Source of the DNA: Bisporella sp. PMI_857
Lineage: Eukaryota; Ascomycota; Leotiomycetes; Helotiales; Helotiaceae
Direction: 5' to 3'
Length of the DNA stretch: 64,000 nt
Assembly: GCA_021307315.1 (NCBI GenBank)
Contig: JAJSPD010000020.1
Coordinates: 310,001-374,000 of the forward strand
Shown here: one piece after another, positions 35,961 to 45,875 of the stretch
How positions within the stretch are numbered: position 1 is the first letter of the stretch
Layout of the letters: every line of letters starts with the position of its first letter
Position numbers and translations under genes: made by a program
The notes under the pieces: model-generated
What the model saw: only the letters and a program-made list of their open reading frames with translations
Told to the model about the DNA's origin: nothing
Databases searched by the model: none

Positions 35961-37030
35961 AGTCAATATGAAGCTCTGAAACTTGCTAATACCGCAAGGA
36001 AAGCTTTCGGGATGACAGCTAATCTCGTACGTTGAATTGGATACGATTGCGGGCCATGGCCTTAAAACAGCTTTACGCTGAGCGATAACCAGTGGTTGCA
36101 GGGAATGGTACCGAAGAAGGATTGGAATGACTAGGAGTTCTCAGCCATTTGCAGCAGCAGCAGCAGTTTCCCCAATATTATGTGAAGTAATATAACGTGA
36201 TGCCAGCTAAGAATGAACCCTATTTACTTGTCCGTTGTAATTTTCGCGGATGGCGTATTGTGCGTAAGAGGGTGCTAGAAACAATTCATCATCAATATGA
36301 AAGCACCCGCTTAGGGTACTTGTATGACTATTGTTACCAGAAGAGGAGACGACTTAGTTATTAATATGCTCAAATTCACGCCAGTAAGGGCACTGGTGCG
36401 TTGGGAAATTGGCAAGGGGTGAAAGCTCAGGAATACCACAAAAGAATACCACAATTTCAACTCTAACCTAAAATAAGAGCAGCAAAGTCTCACATTTTGA
36501 AATTTAAGTCCCAAAATAATAAGAAACCGAAATGGCTCTCTTTATTTTTAATCCTTCTTTATGAACAACAGGTCTTTAGCTATAGCATGTTTTGTAAGAA
36601 TATAACTCCTGTTGTGCCACGTTTGATTTCCGAGGGGGGCTGGCCAAGAGGAGCTAAATATCAGCGCTAAGGCCATATGTAGCATAGTCATATTTATCCC
36701 CATATCCCCCTTTATGCGACTGACTTAAGCGCGACACACTATTTAGTTAATGTGCGGCTCGTGTTCATATTGAGATTCCCTTGAGGATCATACTAAGTAG
36801 TTAGAAGACAGCATAAGGCATTAGGGAGTCAGCAAATCTGAGAGCTCTGCGAGGAACAGGCGACCATAGCCGTTCTTTAGGACGGATGCTATTCATTCTA
36901 TAATTTATGTATAGCCTACGATACTAACATGTAATGCGTTTATATATCTCTCTCTTTGAATTGCGGCTGATCAAGCCATTTCAGTCATGTGACTTCCCAA
37001 GGCGAGCTTACTTCATAGGTTTTCTCTGTC
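35961..37030. other. Intergenic region between ferric reductase and retrotransposon nest
   Basis: Promoter side of the minus-strand ferric reductase, then AT-rich DNA up to the copia target site. A short (CAG)n-type run lies at about 36150-36166. No gene is supported. Confidence 0.5.
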
Positions 37031-37035
37031 AGTCC

Positions 37036-37220
37036 TGATAGAACGAGAAATACACAATGATATTCAAAAGGTATTGGGGATGCCGTTCAGGCTCTCTATT
37101 GTTGTCTATATGTGTGATAATACAAAATTGTAGAACTGTGCGTGTGTGAAAAGTCTTCCGCGCTAGCGTTCCCCACTTAGTCAAGGACATGTCAGCTACC
37201 TAGATTCTCAAATCCTGACA
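37036..37220 (-). repeat. Copia LTR, left copy (3' LTR of element)
   Basis: 185 bp, TG...CA ends. It differs from the right copy at about three positions, all G/A (for example 37041 G against 48438 A). Confidence 0.92.
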
Positions 37221-37231
37221 CTCCCCCTAAA
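37221..37231 (-). other. Copia polypurine tract
   Basis: The minus strand reads TTTAGGGGGAG directly next to the 3' LTR, the position expected for plus-strand DNA priming. Confidence 0.75.
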
Positions 37232-37402
37232 TGACAGGTCTCCTTGCTTCACCTGTAAAGAATAAGTTGTCGATTCAAGCCTCATTAACTCCTGCAACAA
37301 TAGCACCTGCGTACGTATTGTAGTGTTTACGTCTCCTGTGGAGTTCAGCACTTTATAGGCCATTCTTTTATATTGCAGTACAAAAGTACCTTTTAACCAT
37401 TT

Positions 37403-37562
37403 TTACGCTCGAATTCCCAGGACCTTCTTGTGCTTTTTATAGGCTTCAGCCGGTAACTGTTTGGTGAGTATATCGGCTGGCTGTTTGGCTTTTTCAATAT
37501 GTTGTATTACAAGCTTTCTTTTCTGAACTAGTTCCTTTTTAATAAATAAATATCTGATTTTT
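37403..37562 (-). pseudogene. Copia RNase H C-terminal part, cut off by Ty3 insertion
   Basis: The minus-strand frame gives I-R-Y-L-F-I-K-K-E, H-I-E-K-A and A-D-I-L-T-K-Q-L-P, the end of copia RNase H, with a stop at 37405-37403. The upstream residues K-H-I-K lie at about 44245-44260, on the other side of the Ty3 element. Joining across the insertion (removing one TTTTT copy) keeps the frame. Confidence 0.88.
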
Positions 37563-37764
37563 TGTCAGGCGCCAGGATGTCACGTGCTGAGGGGCAATGA
37601 AGGGGGCTCGGTAAAGGCACTGAGACTTGGCATGTATAGGCACGAAGAGAGCCGCCAGGGGTTCGGAGGGTATAAGTAGGGGGCTCGGGACGTAGTAGAG
37701 AGGGTAGAGATTAGTCTTTGTTCAATATGAGTTGATTTGTGCCACACTACTCCAGCACCTTACA
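37563..37764 (+). repeat. Ty3 5' LTR
   Basis: 202 bp, TGTCAGG...CTTACA. Identical to the 3' copy. It carries a TATA-like box at 37671. Confidence 0.95.
37671..37678 (+). promoter_or_regulatory. LTR TATA-like box
   Basis: TATAAGTA inside the 5' LTR, about 90 bp from its end, a plausible core promoter for the element. The same box is at 44146-44153 in the 3' LTR. Confidence 0.5.
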
Positions 37765-37828
37765 TTCTAATCTCTTTCAACGAGGTGTAGTTCGGCACGA
37801 GTCAAGAGAGTATCGTACTCGAAACGCC

Positions 37829-39220
37829 ATGGTATCAAAAGGAAAGGAGAAAGCAGCTGGATCTGCTTTTACGACTCGTCGACCTATTACTCGGTCTTCT
37901 ACAGAGAACCTGAGTCCTGACCTATCCCCAACCACTGGTACAATCCGCGTGCGCAGAGAACTAGAAGAGAGTCAACACTCGGAAGAGATCGAAGACGAGA
38001 CGCTTCAGGAACGACAAAGAGACGATGACGTCGTCAGGGACACACAAGATATACTGGCTCGCGAGTTATCTCGTGTAGCAGACCTTCAGAAGGAGATACG
38101 TCAGGCGGAGCAACGCAAAAAACAGAGACTAGAATCAAGCAGTACTGCCAGAGAACTTGAGAGAGTCAGGAAACAGCGAAGGATTTTGGAGGAGAAGCTA
38201 CGTGGCCTGGGCGACCTCGAGGAGAGCCAAGAGTTGGCTGAAGAGGAAGCCAGGGCGAAACGGCGCCGGCACACCGGTGAAACGCTTCCGAGCAGAACAG
38301 AGTTTGAGACAGGAGGACCTGAGACAAGAAGGCCTGAGCGCCAGCCATTCTTTCAGCAACCAGTGCTGAAACCTAAGGATCTACCTGATTTCAAGGGGAA
38401 GACCCTATTAGAGGTGCAGTCTTTCGTGTCAGCCGCGGAACGCTGTTTCAGAGGAGATGGAGACTACTACTTCCCTAATGACACGCGGAAGATAGACCAT
38501 TGTGTCGCCGCTTTCGATGTGATGACGGAACGGAGGTGGACCGGCTATGAGTCGGAGGTGGGAATCGGCAATACTACATGGGAAGAGTTTGTGGCTTTCC
38601 TCTATGATTTGCTTACGGATAAGGATAATCGGGAGCTAGACACAGCTAGCAAACTGGAGAACGCTAAGCAGCGAGAAAACCAGTCAGTAGAAGCTTTTGC
38701 AATACATCTGGAAACGCTCGAAAGGGAGCTAGGAATCGTGGACGACGCGCACCGTCAACGTACGCTATTCGGGAAGCTTACGGATGATTTGAAAGCCCGT
38801 ATCTTGCGCCATGGAGAGGTCCCTAGAAGCCGGAAGGCGCTGGTATCCTTAGCCCGAAGGATAGAGAGTGCGGAAAGAATCATCAGCAATTCCAGTAGCT
38901 CAACTAAAGGAGCCACGAGGAACCCACGGAGAGGCGCCGATGCTCCTGCGCCTGCAGCCGAGTCGGGGATGCCGGCTCAACGCCCTGCAGCGGGAAACAC
39001 TCAGGGGGATTCGAAGGGCACTTTGAGTGAAGCGAATCGCACCCCTATCGGTACCGGCAAGGAGGGAAGACGTGGCACTATTCGATGCTATCGGTGCAGT
39101 GAAGAGGGTCATTTATCCTCTAAATGCCCCAATATAGAATGTTACAACTGCAAGAAGAAAGGGCACATTTCTACTAATTGCCCAGAGCCTAGGCAGGGAA
39201 ACGGAGGAGCCCGTTCTTAA
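37829..39220 (+). CDS. Ty3 retrotransposon Gag with two zinc knuckles
   Basis: 463 residues from ATG 37829. A charged coiled-coil-like N-terminus (about 45-170) is followed by the capsid-like retrotransposon Gag core (about 190-340, with W-E-E-F-V-A-F-L-Y) and a disordered Gly/Pro/Ser region. Two CCHC knuckles lie at 420-433 (C-Y-R-C-S-E-E-G-H-L-S-S-K-C) and 438-451. Gag forms the particle and binds element RNA. The last codons overlap the pol frame and contain a -1 frameshift signal, so a Gag-Pol fusion is expected. The frame is also open upstream of this ATG but without another ATG. Confidence 0.93.
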   Translation: MVSKGKEKAAGSAFTTRRPITRSSTENLSPDLSPTTGTIRVRRELEESQHSEEIEDETLQERQRDDDVVRDTQDILARELSRVADLQKEIRQAEQRKKQRLESSSTARELERVRKQRRILEEKLRGLGDLEESQELAEEEARAKRRRHTGETLPSRTEFETGGPETRRPERQPFFQQPVLKPKDLPDFKGKTLLEVQSFVSAAERCFRGDGDYYFPNDTRKIDHCVAAFDVMTERRWTGYESEVGIGNTTWEEFVAFLYDLLTDKDNRELDTASKLENAKQRENQSVEAFAIHLETLERELGIVDDAHRQRTLFGKLTDDLKARILRHGEVPRSRKALVSLARRIESAERIISNSSSSTKGATRNPRRGADAPAPAAESGMPAQRPAAGNTQGDSKGTLSEANRTPIGTGKEGRRGTIRCYRCSEEGHLSSKCPNIECYNCKKKGHISTNCPEPRQGNGGARS

Positions 39221-39246
39221 TATCCTCTCTGCCAGGAAGGACGGGC
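39196..39246 (+). promoter_or_regulatory. -1 ribosomal frameshift signal between gag and pol
   Basis: In the gag frame the bases read G GGA AAC (39196-39202), a canonical X-XXY-YYZ slippery heptamer. A spacer GGAGGA (39203-39208) follows. Then comes a stem of 10 pairs: GCCCGTTCTT (39209-39218) with AAGGACGGGC (39237-39246), including one U-G pair, and an 18-nt loop. The pol frame is one base back from gag and is open from 39193 onward, after a TAG at 39190-39192. The gag stop is at 39218-39220. Confidence 0.82.
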
Positions 39247-39267
39247 GAAAACGCAGAAAGAAGGCGG

Positions 39268-42200
39268 ATGGTTATTTCAGTACGTGTATCTAGTGCCGAA
39301 GGAGGAACGGAGGAGGTACAGGCGCTTATCGACAGCGGTGCGGAACAGAGCTGTGTGAGACAGTCTTTGGCTATGCGGCATAATTGGGAGTCGAAAGACG
39401 CCCAGTTCCAACTGGCTACAGTGGAAGGGAAAGAGGTTGTCACTTACGGGATCAGCAATATCGGGCTTGTTGTCACTGATTCCGAAGGCACTACGAAACC
39501 CCACCGACACGACTTCGTGGCGTGCGACTTTGACATACCAGACGTTTCCCTCATATTAGGGTTTCCTTGGCTGCAGCAGATTGACCCAGTTATACGTTTC
39601 TCTACGGGAAGCTGGCGATACCCCCTCGAGGTATCCCAGATTAGGGTGCTCAGCGTCAAAAGCTTTCGCAAAGCTAGCAAAGGCCAGGTGATCTATTGCT
39701 TGGTCTTACGACGAGTAGAAGAAGGCCCAGTATTGCTCCCACTTGAGCACACAAGCTACGCTGATATGTTCAATGACGCGGCCGCAGGCATTCTGCCTAA
39801 GCACCACCCGATGGAGCATCGAATCAACCTCGAGCCGGGGGCGGTACCCCCATGGGGCCCCGTCTACCCGTTTTCAGAGAATGAATTGACAGTATTGAGG
39901 GAATACCTCGAATCTTCCTTAACAAAAGGATGGATCCGTCGATCTACTAGTCCTGCAGGAGCGCCGATCCTGTTCGTACCCAAGAAGGACGGTTCTCTCA
40001 GGCTATGCGTAGACTACAGAGGATTGAATAGAGTCACGATCAAGGATAGAACGCCGTTGCCTCTGATCAGTGAGACATTGGATAGGCTCCGTCGCTCAAA
40101 GCGGTTCACAAAAATAGATCTCACCAACGCTTACCATAGAATACGCATCAGGGAAGGTGATGAGTGGAAAACGGCGTTTCGTACTCGATACGGCCACTTC
40201 GAGTACCTGGTTCTCCCTTTTGGGCTGTCGAACGCTCCAGCCACATTCCAAGCCTACATCAACCAAGCACTAGTTGGCCTCGTTGATGTAATTTGTGTAG
40301 TTTACCTTGACGACATACTTATATTCTCGGAAAGAATCGAAGACCACACGAAGGCGGTTCATGAGGTTTTCGAAAGACTACGGAAGTATGGGCTATACGC
40401 AAACCTTTCCAAGTGCCGTTTCAATACGGATACTGTTGAGTTCTTAGGCTTCATTGTAGGGCCTAAAGGCATAGAAATGGATCCCTCTCGCGTGGAAACT
40501 GTGAAGGAATGGCCTGTACCTACGTGCTATAGAGACATCCAAGTGTTTCTGGGGTTCACCAACTTCTACAGGCGATTTATCAGGGAATACGCCCGCATTT
40601 GCGTGCCGCTGACAGACCTTCTCAAGAAGATGAAAGAGCCTACGGCTCCCTTTCGAATGGGGCCCGAGGCGCTGGCGAGCTTTGAGGTCCTGAAATCAAG
40701 ATTCCGGGAAACACCTTTGCTCAGACATTTTGATCCGCAACGTAGAATCAAGGTGGAAACAGATGGCTCCAAGTGGGCTATAGCCGGGATCCTCTCGCAG
40801 CTGTTCGGAGAAGGGAAGGAAGCTAGATGGCACCCTATCGCTTTCTACTCAAAAAAGCTTACTCCTGTTGAGTCTCGATATGACACTCATGACATAGAGT
40901 TGATGGCTATAGTTTACGCTTTCCGGCAATGGGGGCAATACCTTCGAGGCAGTGCCGACACCGTCACGGTTCGCACTGACCATAACAATCTGAAATATTT
41001 CATGACAAAAAGGAAGCTTACAGGCCGTCAGGCGAGATGGGCCGAAGGCTTAGGCGAGTTTGATTTTGTGATTGAGTTTAGACCAGGCAAGACTAATCCC
41101 GCAGACGGACCTTCACGGAGGCCGGACTATAGGGAGTCGACGCCGAATCGGGGTGACGGCGGAGAAGAGGCAGAAACGTCTCTCCCGACCTTGTATGACA
41201 AACTGCGTGTGGCAGGATTGTTTCACGCCCTTAAGGACCACCTGGGAGGTGTGCTTCCAGGTGGCACGAGCTGGGCGCGCTCGTGTGAAGTCGCGTCCAC
41301 CCCGGGGGGTAGGCGCCCTCGAACCGGTGAGATGCCGGGGCTACAGACAAACATGACAAAGTCATGGGCCAGAGAGTACTGCGGCGTAATCCAAAGAGTT
41401 GGGTTTAAGCCTGCTGCTGGCATAGCTGGTTGCAAACAGCGCGTGCCACGGAAGGTAGCGATTATGTCGTTATCGACCGAAACGGTGTATGGTAGAGTGA
41501 CGAAGCCGATTCGGGACGTTCTGACGGAACTGCAGAAAACTGATCCCTTCTCAGTCCGAAAGATCACCGAAGAGACTACGAAACGAAGCCGAACCGGGGG
41601 CCGGGGGCCATGGAGCATAGGCCACGAGGATGGCTTACTCCGTCATAAGGGAGCTGTATATGTCCCTGACGAGAGATCAATACGCACGGAAATCATTCAC
41701 GTGCATCATGATGAGGAGCTTGCTGGCCATTTTGGCGTGCGTAAAACGCGTGAGCTGATTGGCCGAAAGTACTATTGGCCAGGCTTGAAAAATGATGTCA
41801 AAAAACATGTCAAGACGTGCGCGGAATGCCAGAGAGGCAAACCGAGAAGGCACCGAACCTACGGCGAGTTGGCCCCGATCCCTATCCCCTTGAAACCATG
41901 GGAAGAGATAACTATGGATTTTATTACAGATTTACCGCCCAGCAGAAGGCACAACCAAATATATGACTCCATACTAGTTATAGTTGACAGATACACCAAA
42001 CTAGCACGCTATATAGCTGTACGGAAAAGTATTCAAGCTCATGAGCTTGCGGAACTGTTCATGAACCACATCTATAAGGATTTCGGATCCCCAAAAGGAA
42101 TCACTACCGACAGAGGATCCGTCTTCACAAGCAAATTCTGGGGAGACTTCATGTATTACCTTAAGGTTCGCCGCCGACTCTCTACCGCTTTCCATCCGCA

Positions 42201-43011
42201 AACGGACGGCCAGACAGAAAGACAGAATCAAACTCTGGAATTCTATTTGAGAACGTATTGCAATTACAGACAAGATGACTGGGTATCGAAACTGGCTTTA
42301 GCGGAATTCACATACAATAACTCTGTCCATTCAAGCACCGGTAGTACTCCGTTTAGACTACTTTACGGCTTCGATCCTGAGCTAGGCCTGAACGTCGGGG
42401 ACGACGTTCCCGAAGGAAAGGTGCCGGCAGCTGAAGAAAGAATCAAGCTTTTAATGGAAGAACGAGAAAGGCTTTCGAGTAACCTCCGAAAAGCCCACGA
42501 AGAGCACAGGAAGTACTACGACGCAAAACACAAGCCTACCCGTTTCTGCGTGAAAGAGAAAGTAATGCTGGCTTCGAAGAATATTCGACAACTTAAGCCT
42601 AGCCGCAAGCTTGCAGATAAATATTTAGGGCCATTCGAAGTCGTGGAAATCATGGGAGATCACGGGCAAGCCTACAAGCTAGAGCTACCACCATCCTACA
42701 AGATCCACAATGTGTTTCATGTATCTCTACTGGAGCCGTGGCATGGGCGTGAAGGAGCCGTTGAAGAGCCGGCGCCGATTCTGGTACAGGGAGAAGAAGA
42801 GTACGAAGTGAAAGCTATCCAAGCCCACCGAACTACAAGGAAGGGAATGGAGTATCTAGTACGCTGGAAAGGGTATTCCCCTGCGGAAGACTCATGGGAG
42901 CCTGCGGAGAACCTTCAAAACGCCGGCGAGGTAGTGCAGGAGTATCACAAGGGAACTACGTTCGAGATAGCAAAGGGGTCAAGGAAAAGGAAACGAAAGG
43001 GAGCAAAGTAG
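39268..43011 (+). CDS. Ty3 chromovirus Pol polyprotein
   Basis: 1247 residues counted from ATG 39268; the frame is open upstream to 39193, and translation probably enters by -1 frameshift from gag. In order: aspartic protease (D-S-G-A, D22), reverse transcriptase (Y346-L-D-D), RNase H (V-E-T-D-G-S-K), integrase zinc domain (H-H...C-A-E-C, about 813-860), integrase core D884, D948, E984 (the last two 35 residues apart) and a C-terminal chromodomain (about 1175-1230, with L-V-R-W-K-G-Y and W-E-P). All catalytic residues are present. The chromodomain should guide integration to particular chromatin marks, which is established for the group and inferred here. Confidence 0.96.
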   Translation: MVISVRVSSAEGGTEEVQALIDSGAEQSCVRQSLAMRHNWESKDAQFQLATVEGKEVVTYGISNIGLVVTDSEGTTKPHRHDFVACDFDIPDVSLILGFPWLQQIDPVIRFSTGSWRYPLEVSQIRVLSVKSFRKASKGQVIYCLVLRRVEEGPVLLPLEHTSYADMFNDAAAGILPKHHPMEHRINLEPGAVPPWGPVYPFSENELTVLREYLESSLTKGWIRRSTSPAGAPILFVPKKDGSLRLCVDYRGLNRVTIKDRTPLPLISETLDRLRRSKRFTKIDLTNAYHRIRIREGDEWKTAFRTRYGHFEYLVLPFGLSNAPATFQAYINQALVGLVDVICVVYLDDILIFSERIEDHTKAVHEVFERLRKYGLYANLSKCRFNTDTVEFLGFIVGPKGIEMDPSRVETVKEWPVPTCYRDIQVFLGFTNFYRRFIREYARICVPLTDLLKKMKEPTAPFRMGPEALASFEVLKSRFRETPLLRHFDPQRRIKVETDGSKWAIAGILSQLFGEGKEARWHPIAFYSKKLTPVESRYDTHDIELMAIVYAFRQWGQYLRGSADTVTVRTDHNNLKYFMTKRKLTGRQARWAEGLGEFDFVIEFRPGKTNPADGPSRRPDYRESTPNRGDGGEEAETSLPTLYDKLRVAGLFHALKDHLGGVLPGGTSWARSCEVASTPGGRRPRTGEMPGLQTNMTKSWAREYCGVIQRVGFKPAAGIAGCKQRVPRKVAIMSLSTETVYGRVTKPIRDVLTELQKTDPFSVRKITEETTKRSRTGGRGPWSIGHEDGLLRHKGAVYVPDERSIRTEIIHVHHDEELAGHFGVRKTRELIGRKYYWPGLKNDVKKHVKTCAECQRGKPRRHRTYGELAPIPIPLKPWEEITMDFITDLPPSRRHNQIYDSILVIVDRYTKLARYIAVRKSIQAHELAELFMNHIYKDFGSPKGITTDRGSVFTSKFWGDFMYYLKVRRRLSTAFHPQTDGQTERQNQTLEFYLRTYCNYRQDDWVSKLALAEFTYNNSVHSSTGSTPFRLLYGFDPELGLNVGDDVPEGKVPAAEERIKLLMEERERLSSNLRKAHEEHRKYYDAKHKPTRFCVKEKVMLASKNIRQLKPSRKLADKYLGPFEVVEIMGDHGQAYKLELPPSYKIHNVFHVSLLEPWHGREGAVEEPAPILVQGEEEYEVKAIQAHRTTRKGMEYLVRWKGYSPAEDSWEPAENLQNAGEVVQEYHKGTTFEIAKGSRKRKRKGAK

Positions 43012-43127
43012 TCAATTCATGCCCGAAGGCAAACGGCAAAAGCTCGGAGCCGAAACGATGGGTGCCCGAAGGCGAAGCTAAACGTCCAAAATGCCACCCG
43101 CCGACAAAGCACCCTCCACCACCTCCG

Positions 43128-43275
43128 CCACAACCTTATCCTCCTCCCCCCCTCCTCCTCCCATCTCATCATCCTCCTTCTCCTCCTCCTCCTTCTCCTC
43201 CTCCTCCTCGGAGGCGAAGGGATCATCCTCATCCTCATCATCCTCATCCTCATCGTCATCGTCATCATCCTCTTC
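43128..43275. repeat. Pyrimidine-rich (TCC/CAT) microsatellite
   Basis: Runs of CCTCCT and then CATCCT/CATCGT triplets. Open frames across it encode only Pro/His/Ser or, on the other strand, Arg/Met-rich low complexity. Confidence 0.9.
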
Positions 43276-43680
43276 CTTGCCGGCCTAGTCGATATTAGAT
43301 CGATGAAGCCTCGGAAGAGTATCGAAAGGGGATCGAATACTTACCGCCACCCGCTGCAATCTAACCAACTCCCGCAGGAGGCGGTCGTCGGAGCCGGGAC
43401 GCTCCCGAAGAAGACGCGACCAGCGAGCAAGGCGGCCACCACGGCGGCGAAGGGCAGCCGGCAGCTAACCGGGGTCAGATCGAAGGGGTATCGAAGCTAC
43501 AAGATACTTACAGGGAGACATTTGGCCTTAAGGCCGCGGCAGCGAGAGCACTTATTGCTACTCTTTTTGTCGAAGGAGCAGCAGACTTCGGGCTCAGAGC
43601 CCGCGATCTTCGCGCAGCGAAGGCAGACGGAGGTGGCCGAAGCCGAGACGGAGGAAGAACGGCGGGCAAACATAGTAGTA

Positions 43681-43729
43681 GTGGTGGTGATGGTGTTAGT
43701 GGTGGTGATGGTGTTAGTGGTGGTGTTGC
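43681..43729 (+). repeat. 18-bp tandem repeat in Ty3 element
   Basis: GTGGTGGTGATGGTGTTA at 43681-43698 and 43699-43716, then a partial third copy. Confidence 0.9.
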
Positions 43730-44023
43730 AAAGAAAAGAAAGCGTAGCTCAGCGGTGGAGAAGCGCCTACTTATAGGCTGAGATTCGATTATTACTCACC
43801 TCTATTCATGACTGGAAGCTATTGTTGTTGTTACTCATTCATTTAGGGCGGGTATTGTTGATTGTTCCTATTGTACTCGGCTTCCTATTGTACTCAAGTT
43901 GCTCACTCGCCACGAGCCCTCTCCGACTCACCTTCGACTACCATACGAGCTGGCAACAATATCAAGCTACAATATCAGCACCTGACGCTTACAATACCAA
44001 CGTGAACGTCGGGACGACGTTCT

Positions 44024-44034
44024 AGAGAGGGGGG
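44024..44034 (+). other. Ty3 polypurine tract
   Basis: AGAGAGGGGGG, three bases before the 3' LTR, as expected for the plus-strand primer. Confidence 0.75.
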
Positions 44035-44037
44035 CAA

Positions 44038-44239
44038 TGTCAGGCGCCAGGATGTCACGTGCTGAGGGGCAATGAAGGGGGCTCGGTAAAGGCACTGAGA
44101 CTTGGCATGTATAGGCACGAAGAGAGCCGCCAGGGGTTCGGAGGGTATAAGTAGGGGGCTCGGGACGTAGTAGAGAGGGTAGAGATTAGTCTTTGTTCAA
44201 TATGAGTTGATTTGTGCCACACTACTCCAGCACCTTACA
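44038..44239 (+). repeat. Ty3 3' LTR
   Basis: 202 bp, identical to 37563-37764. Confidence 0.95.
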
Positions 44240-44244
44240 TTTTT

Positions 44245-44855
44245 ATATGCTTCGCTTTTTTGTGGAACTTAGTGTCGTGTAAAAGCGTTACTGCTCCTTA
44301 GTTGTCGCAGTACAGCGTAAAAACAAAAAAGTGATTTTCGTTCAAGTCATCCCTTAGCTTGTTCAGCTATAGTACTTTTTTGGCTCTTTCCGACGCGGCT
44401 ATAATCTCGGCCTTTATAAAGCTCAGAGCTATTGACTTTTGCCTGTTTAAGAACTAGCAATAAGCTTTTTTATTCCGTACTACTGCCATTTTTTAGACTG
44501 ATTTCTTGTCGTGTTTAGTGCCCTATGTCGAATCAGTGTAAACCCTGTATTGTAACGGTGCTAAAAGGTTCAGGTCGTCTTCGTAAACAATCTCGGCTGA
44601 TTTACAGCCATTCAAATAGCGTAGCAAATGCTTAGTATGCCTAAAATGAAAAACTCTTAGCTTGGCTATGTGCTTAAATAGTTGCTTTGCAGCTTCGGAA
44701 ATGTCGATTTTAGTACATCCAGACAGGTATATCGCTGATCTTGCTATTTGCTTATACACTGTAGCGTTTTGTTTCGACAGTAAATTATCATTTGGTTGCA
44801 TTACTGTTCCGGCAAGTAAAAGCAGCTTATTTGAGTTGCATTTGCTTATTTCCAA
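44245..44855 (-). pseudogene. Copia RNase H, N-terminal part
   Basis: Minus-strand frames give A-G-T-V-M-Q-P-N-D-N, A-R-S-A-I-Y-L-S, H-L-L-R-Y-L-N-G and Y-T-D-S, the region after reverse transcriptase in copia Pol, followed by broken frames to the Ty3 insertion point. It is interrupted by stops. Confidence 0.8.
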
Positions 44856-45524
44856 GCGTTCGAAAAGCTTAGTAATATAAAAGGTTTAATAGATTTTCAA
44901 GGTCTTATTCGGCTTGTTGCGTTCAATCTGAAATCCGACAAATAGTTTAGCAAAACCTAGATCTTTGCATTTCCATTGCGTTATAATTTTCTTTTTAATT
45001 ACTTCGACTTGCTAGCGAGTACAAGCAATTAGCATATCATTAACAAATAGAAAAATATAAACTTCTCTGCTCGTAAACAGGTTTAAGTCTGCTTTTGAGC
45101 TTTTTAGTTTTAAACTTTCGAAAAACTTTTTGACTACTTTGAACTATTTTCTCGGCGCTTGCTTTAATCCGTAGAAAGCTTTATTCAGCTTAATGTAAGC
45201 GTCGGTTAGTCTTTTCAATTCAAGGACTAGTTTTTCCAAAAACTGAAGTATTTGCATGTAGATCTTTTTTTTCAGCTTCGGATTCAAAAATGCTGTATCG
45301 ACGTCGATATGCTTTAGTTCCAGATTTTCTTCCGCGATTTTTGCTAGAAAGAATCGCAAGGTGTCGTATCGTACTACCGATACAAACGTTTCAAAGTAGT
45401 CGATCCTCGGTTTTTGCTTGTTTTTTTTAACACAGAGTTTCGACTTGAGTCTGATGATCTTTCTTCTCGTATTAAACTTTTTTTTCAATACTAAACAACA
45501 AAGCAACATTTGTCTATTTTGCAA
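44856..45524 (-). pseudogene. Copia reverse transcriptase, interrupted
   Basis: The minus strand encodes D-Y-F-E-T-F-x-x-V-V-R-Y-D-T-L-R, V-D-T-A-F-L-N and Y-G-L-K-Q-A-P-R (copia reverse transcriptase blocks). A TAG stands where Trp is expected, then V-Y-I-F-L-F-V-N-D-M-L-I corresponds to the catalytic strand; its expected Y-V-D-D is V-N-D here. It is therefore inactive. Confidence 0.85.
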
Positions 45525-45875
45525 TATTCTTTTTTTCTTTATATTAAAAGTATTTATATCAAAAAGTGCTTGGAGTTCTTCGTGAATCGATTTGCGCCAG
45601 CCAGAAGCGTCTTTCCGTATAGCCGCATTTAATTCAATTGCTTTAAAAGAAGCTGTAAGTGCACCCAGCGATACAGTATTATTATTTTCCAGATAAAAAG
45701 CTTTAAAAGCCGTAATACTTTAAACAATTAAATCGTTGTATACATAAAGCCACTTCCTAGACCTAGTAAGCTTAGCATAAAGTATGCTGTTTTTCGTAGC
45801 AGTGCTTTTTACGGTATGTATGCCAGTAAGTCTCTTTTTTACCGTTACAGTAAGTTTTTCTTTCACGGCTGAAAG

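Larger units (their letters stand above)
43012..44037 (+). other. Ty3 post-pol region with simple repeats
   Basis: About 1 kb between pol and the 3' LTR. It contains a CCT/TCC-rich tract (about 43105-43280), a purine-mixed open stretch (43303-43776) and an 18-bp tandem repeat (43681-43729). I recognise no envelope or other known domain. A palindrome near the end (44004-44022) matches one inside pol (42390-42409). Confidence 0.7.
37563..44239 (+). mobile_element. Ty3/gypsy chromovirus-type LTR retrotransposon, apparently intact
   Basis: 6677 bp with 202-bp LTRs (37563-37764 and 44038-44239) that I find identical base for base, and a TTTTT target duplication (37558-37562 and 44240-44244). Gag and pol are uninterrupted, and pol ends with a chromodomain, which defines chromoviruses. 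Identical LTRs and open frames indicate a recent insertion that has not been hit by RIP, unlike the copia element around it. Confidence 0.96.

Noticed and set aside
37765..37785. Primer binding site of the Ty3 element
   Set aside because: The bases after the 5' LTR do not clearly match a tRNA 3' end; self-priming is possible but not demonstrated.
43017..43268. Arg/Met-rich frame on the minus strand in the Ty3 element
   Set aside because: It is simply the translation of a triplet microsatellite.
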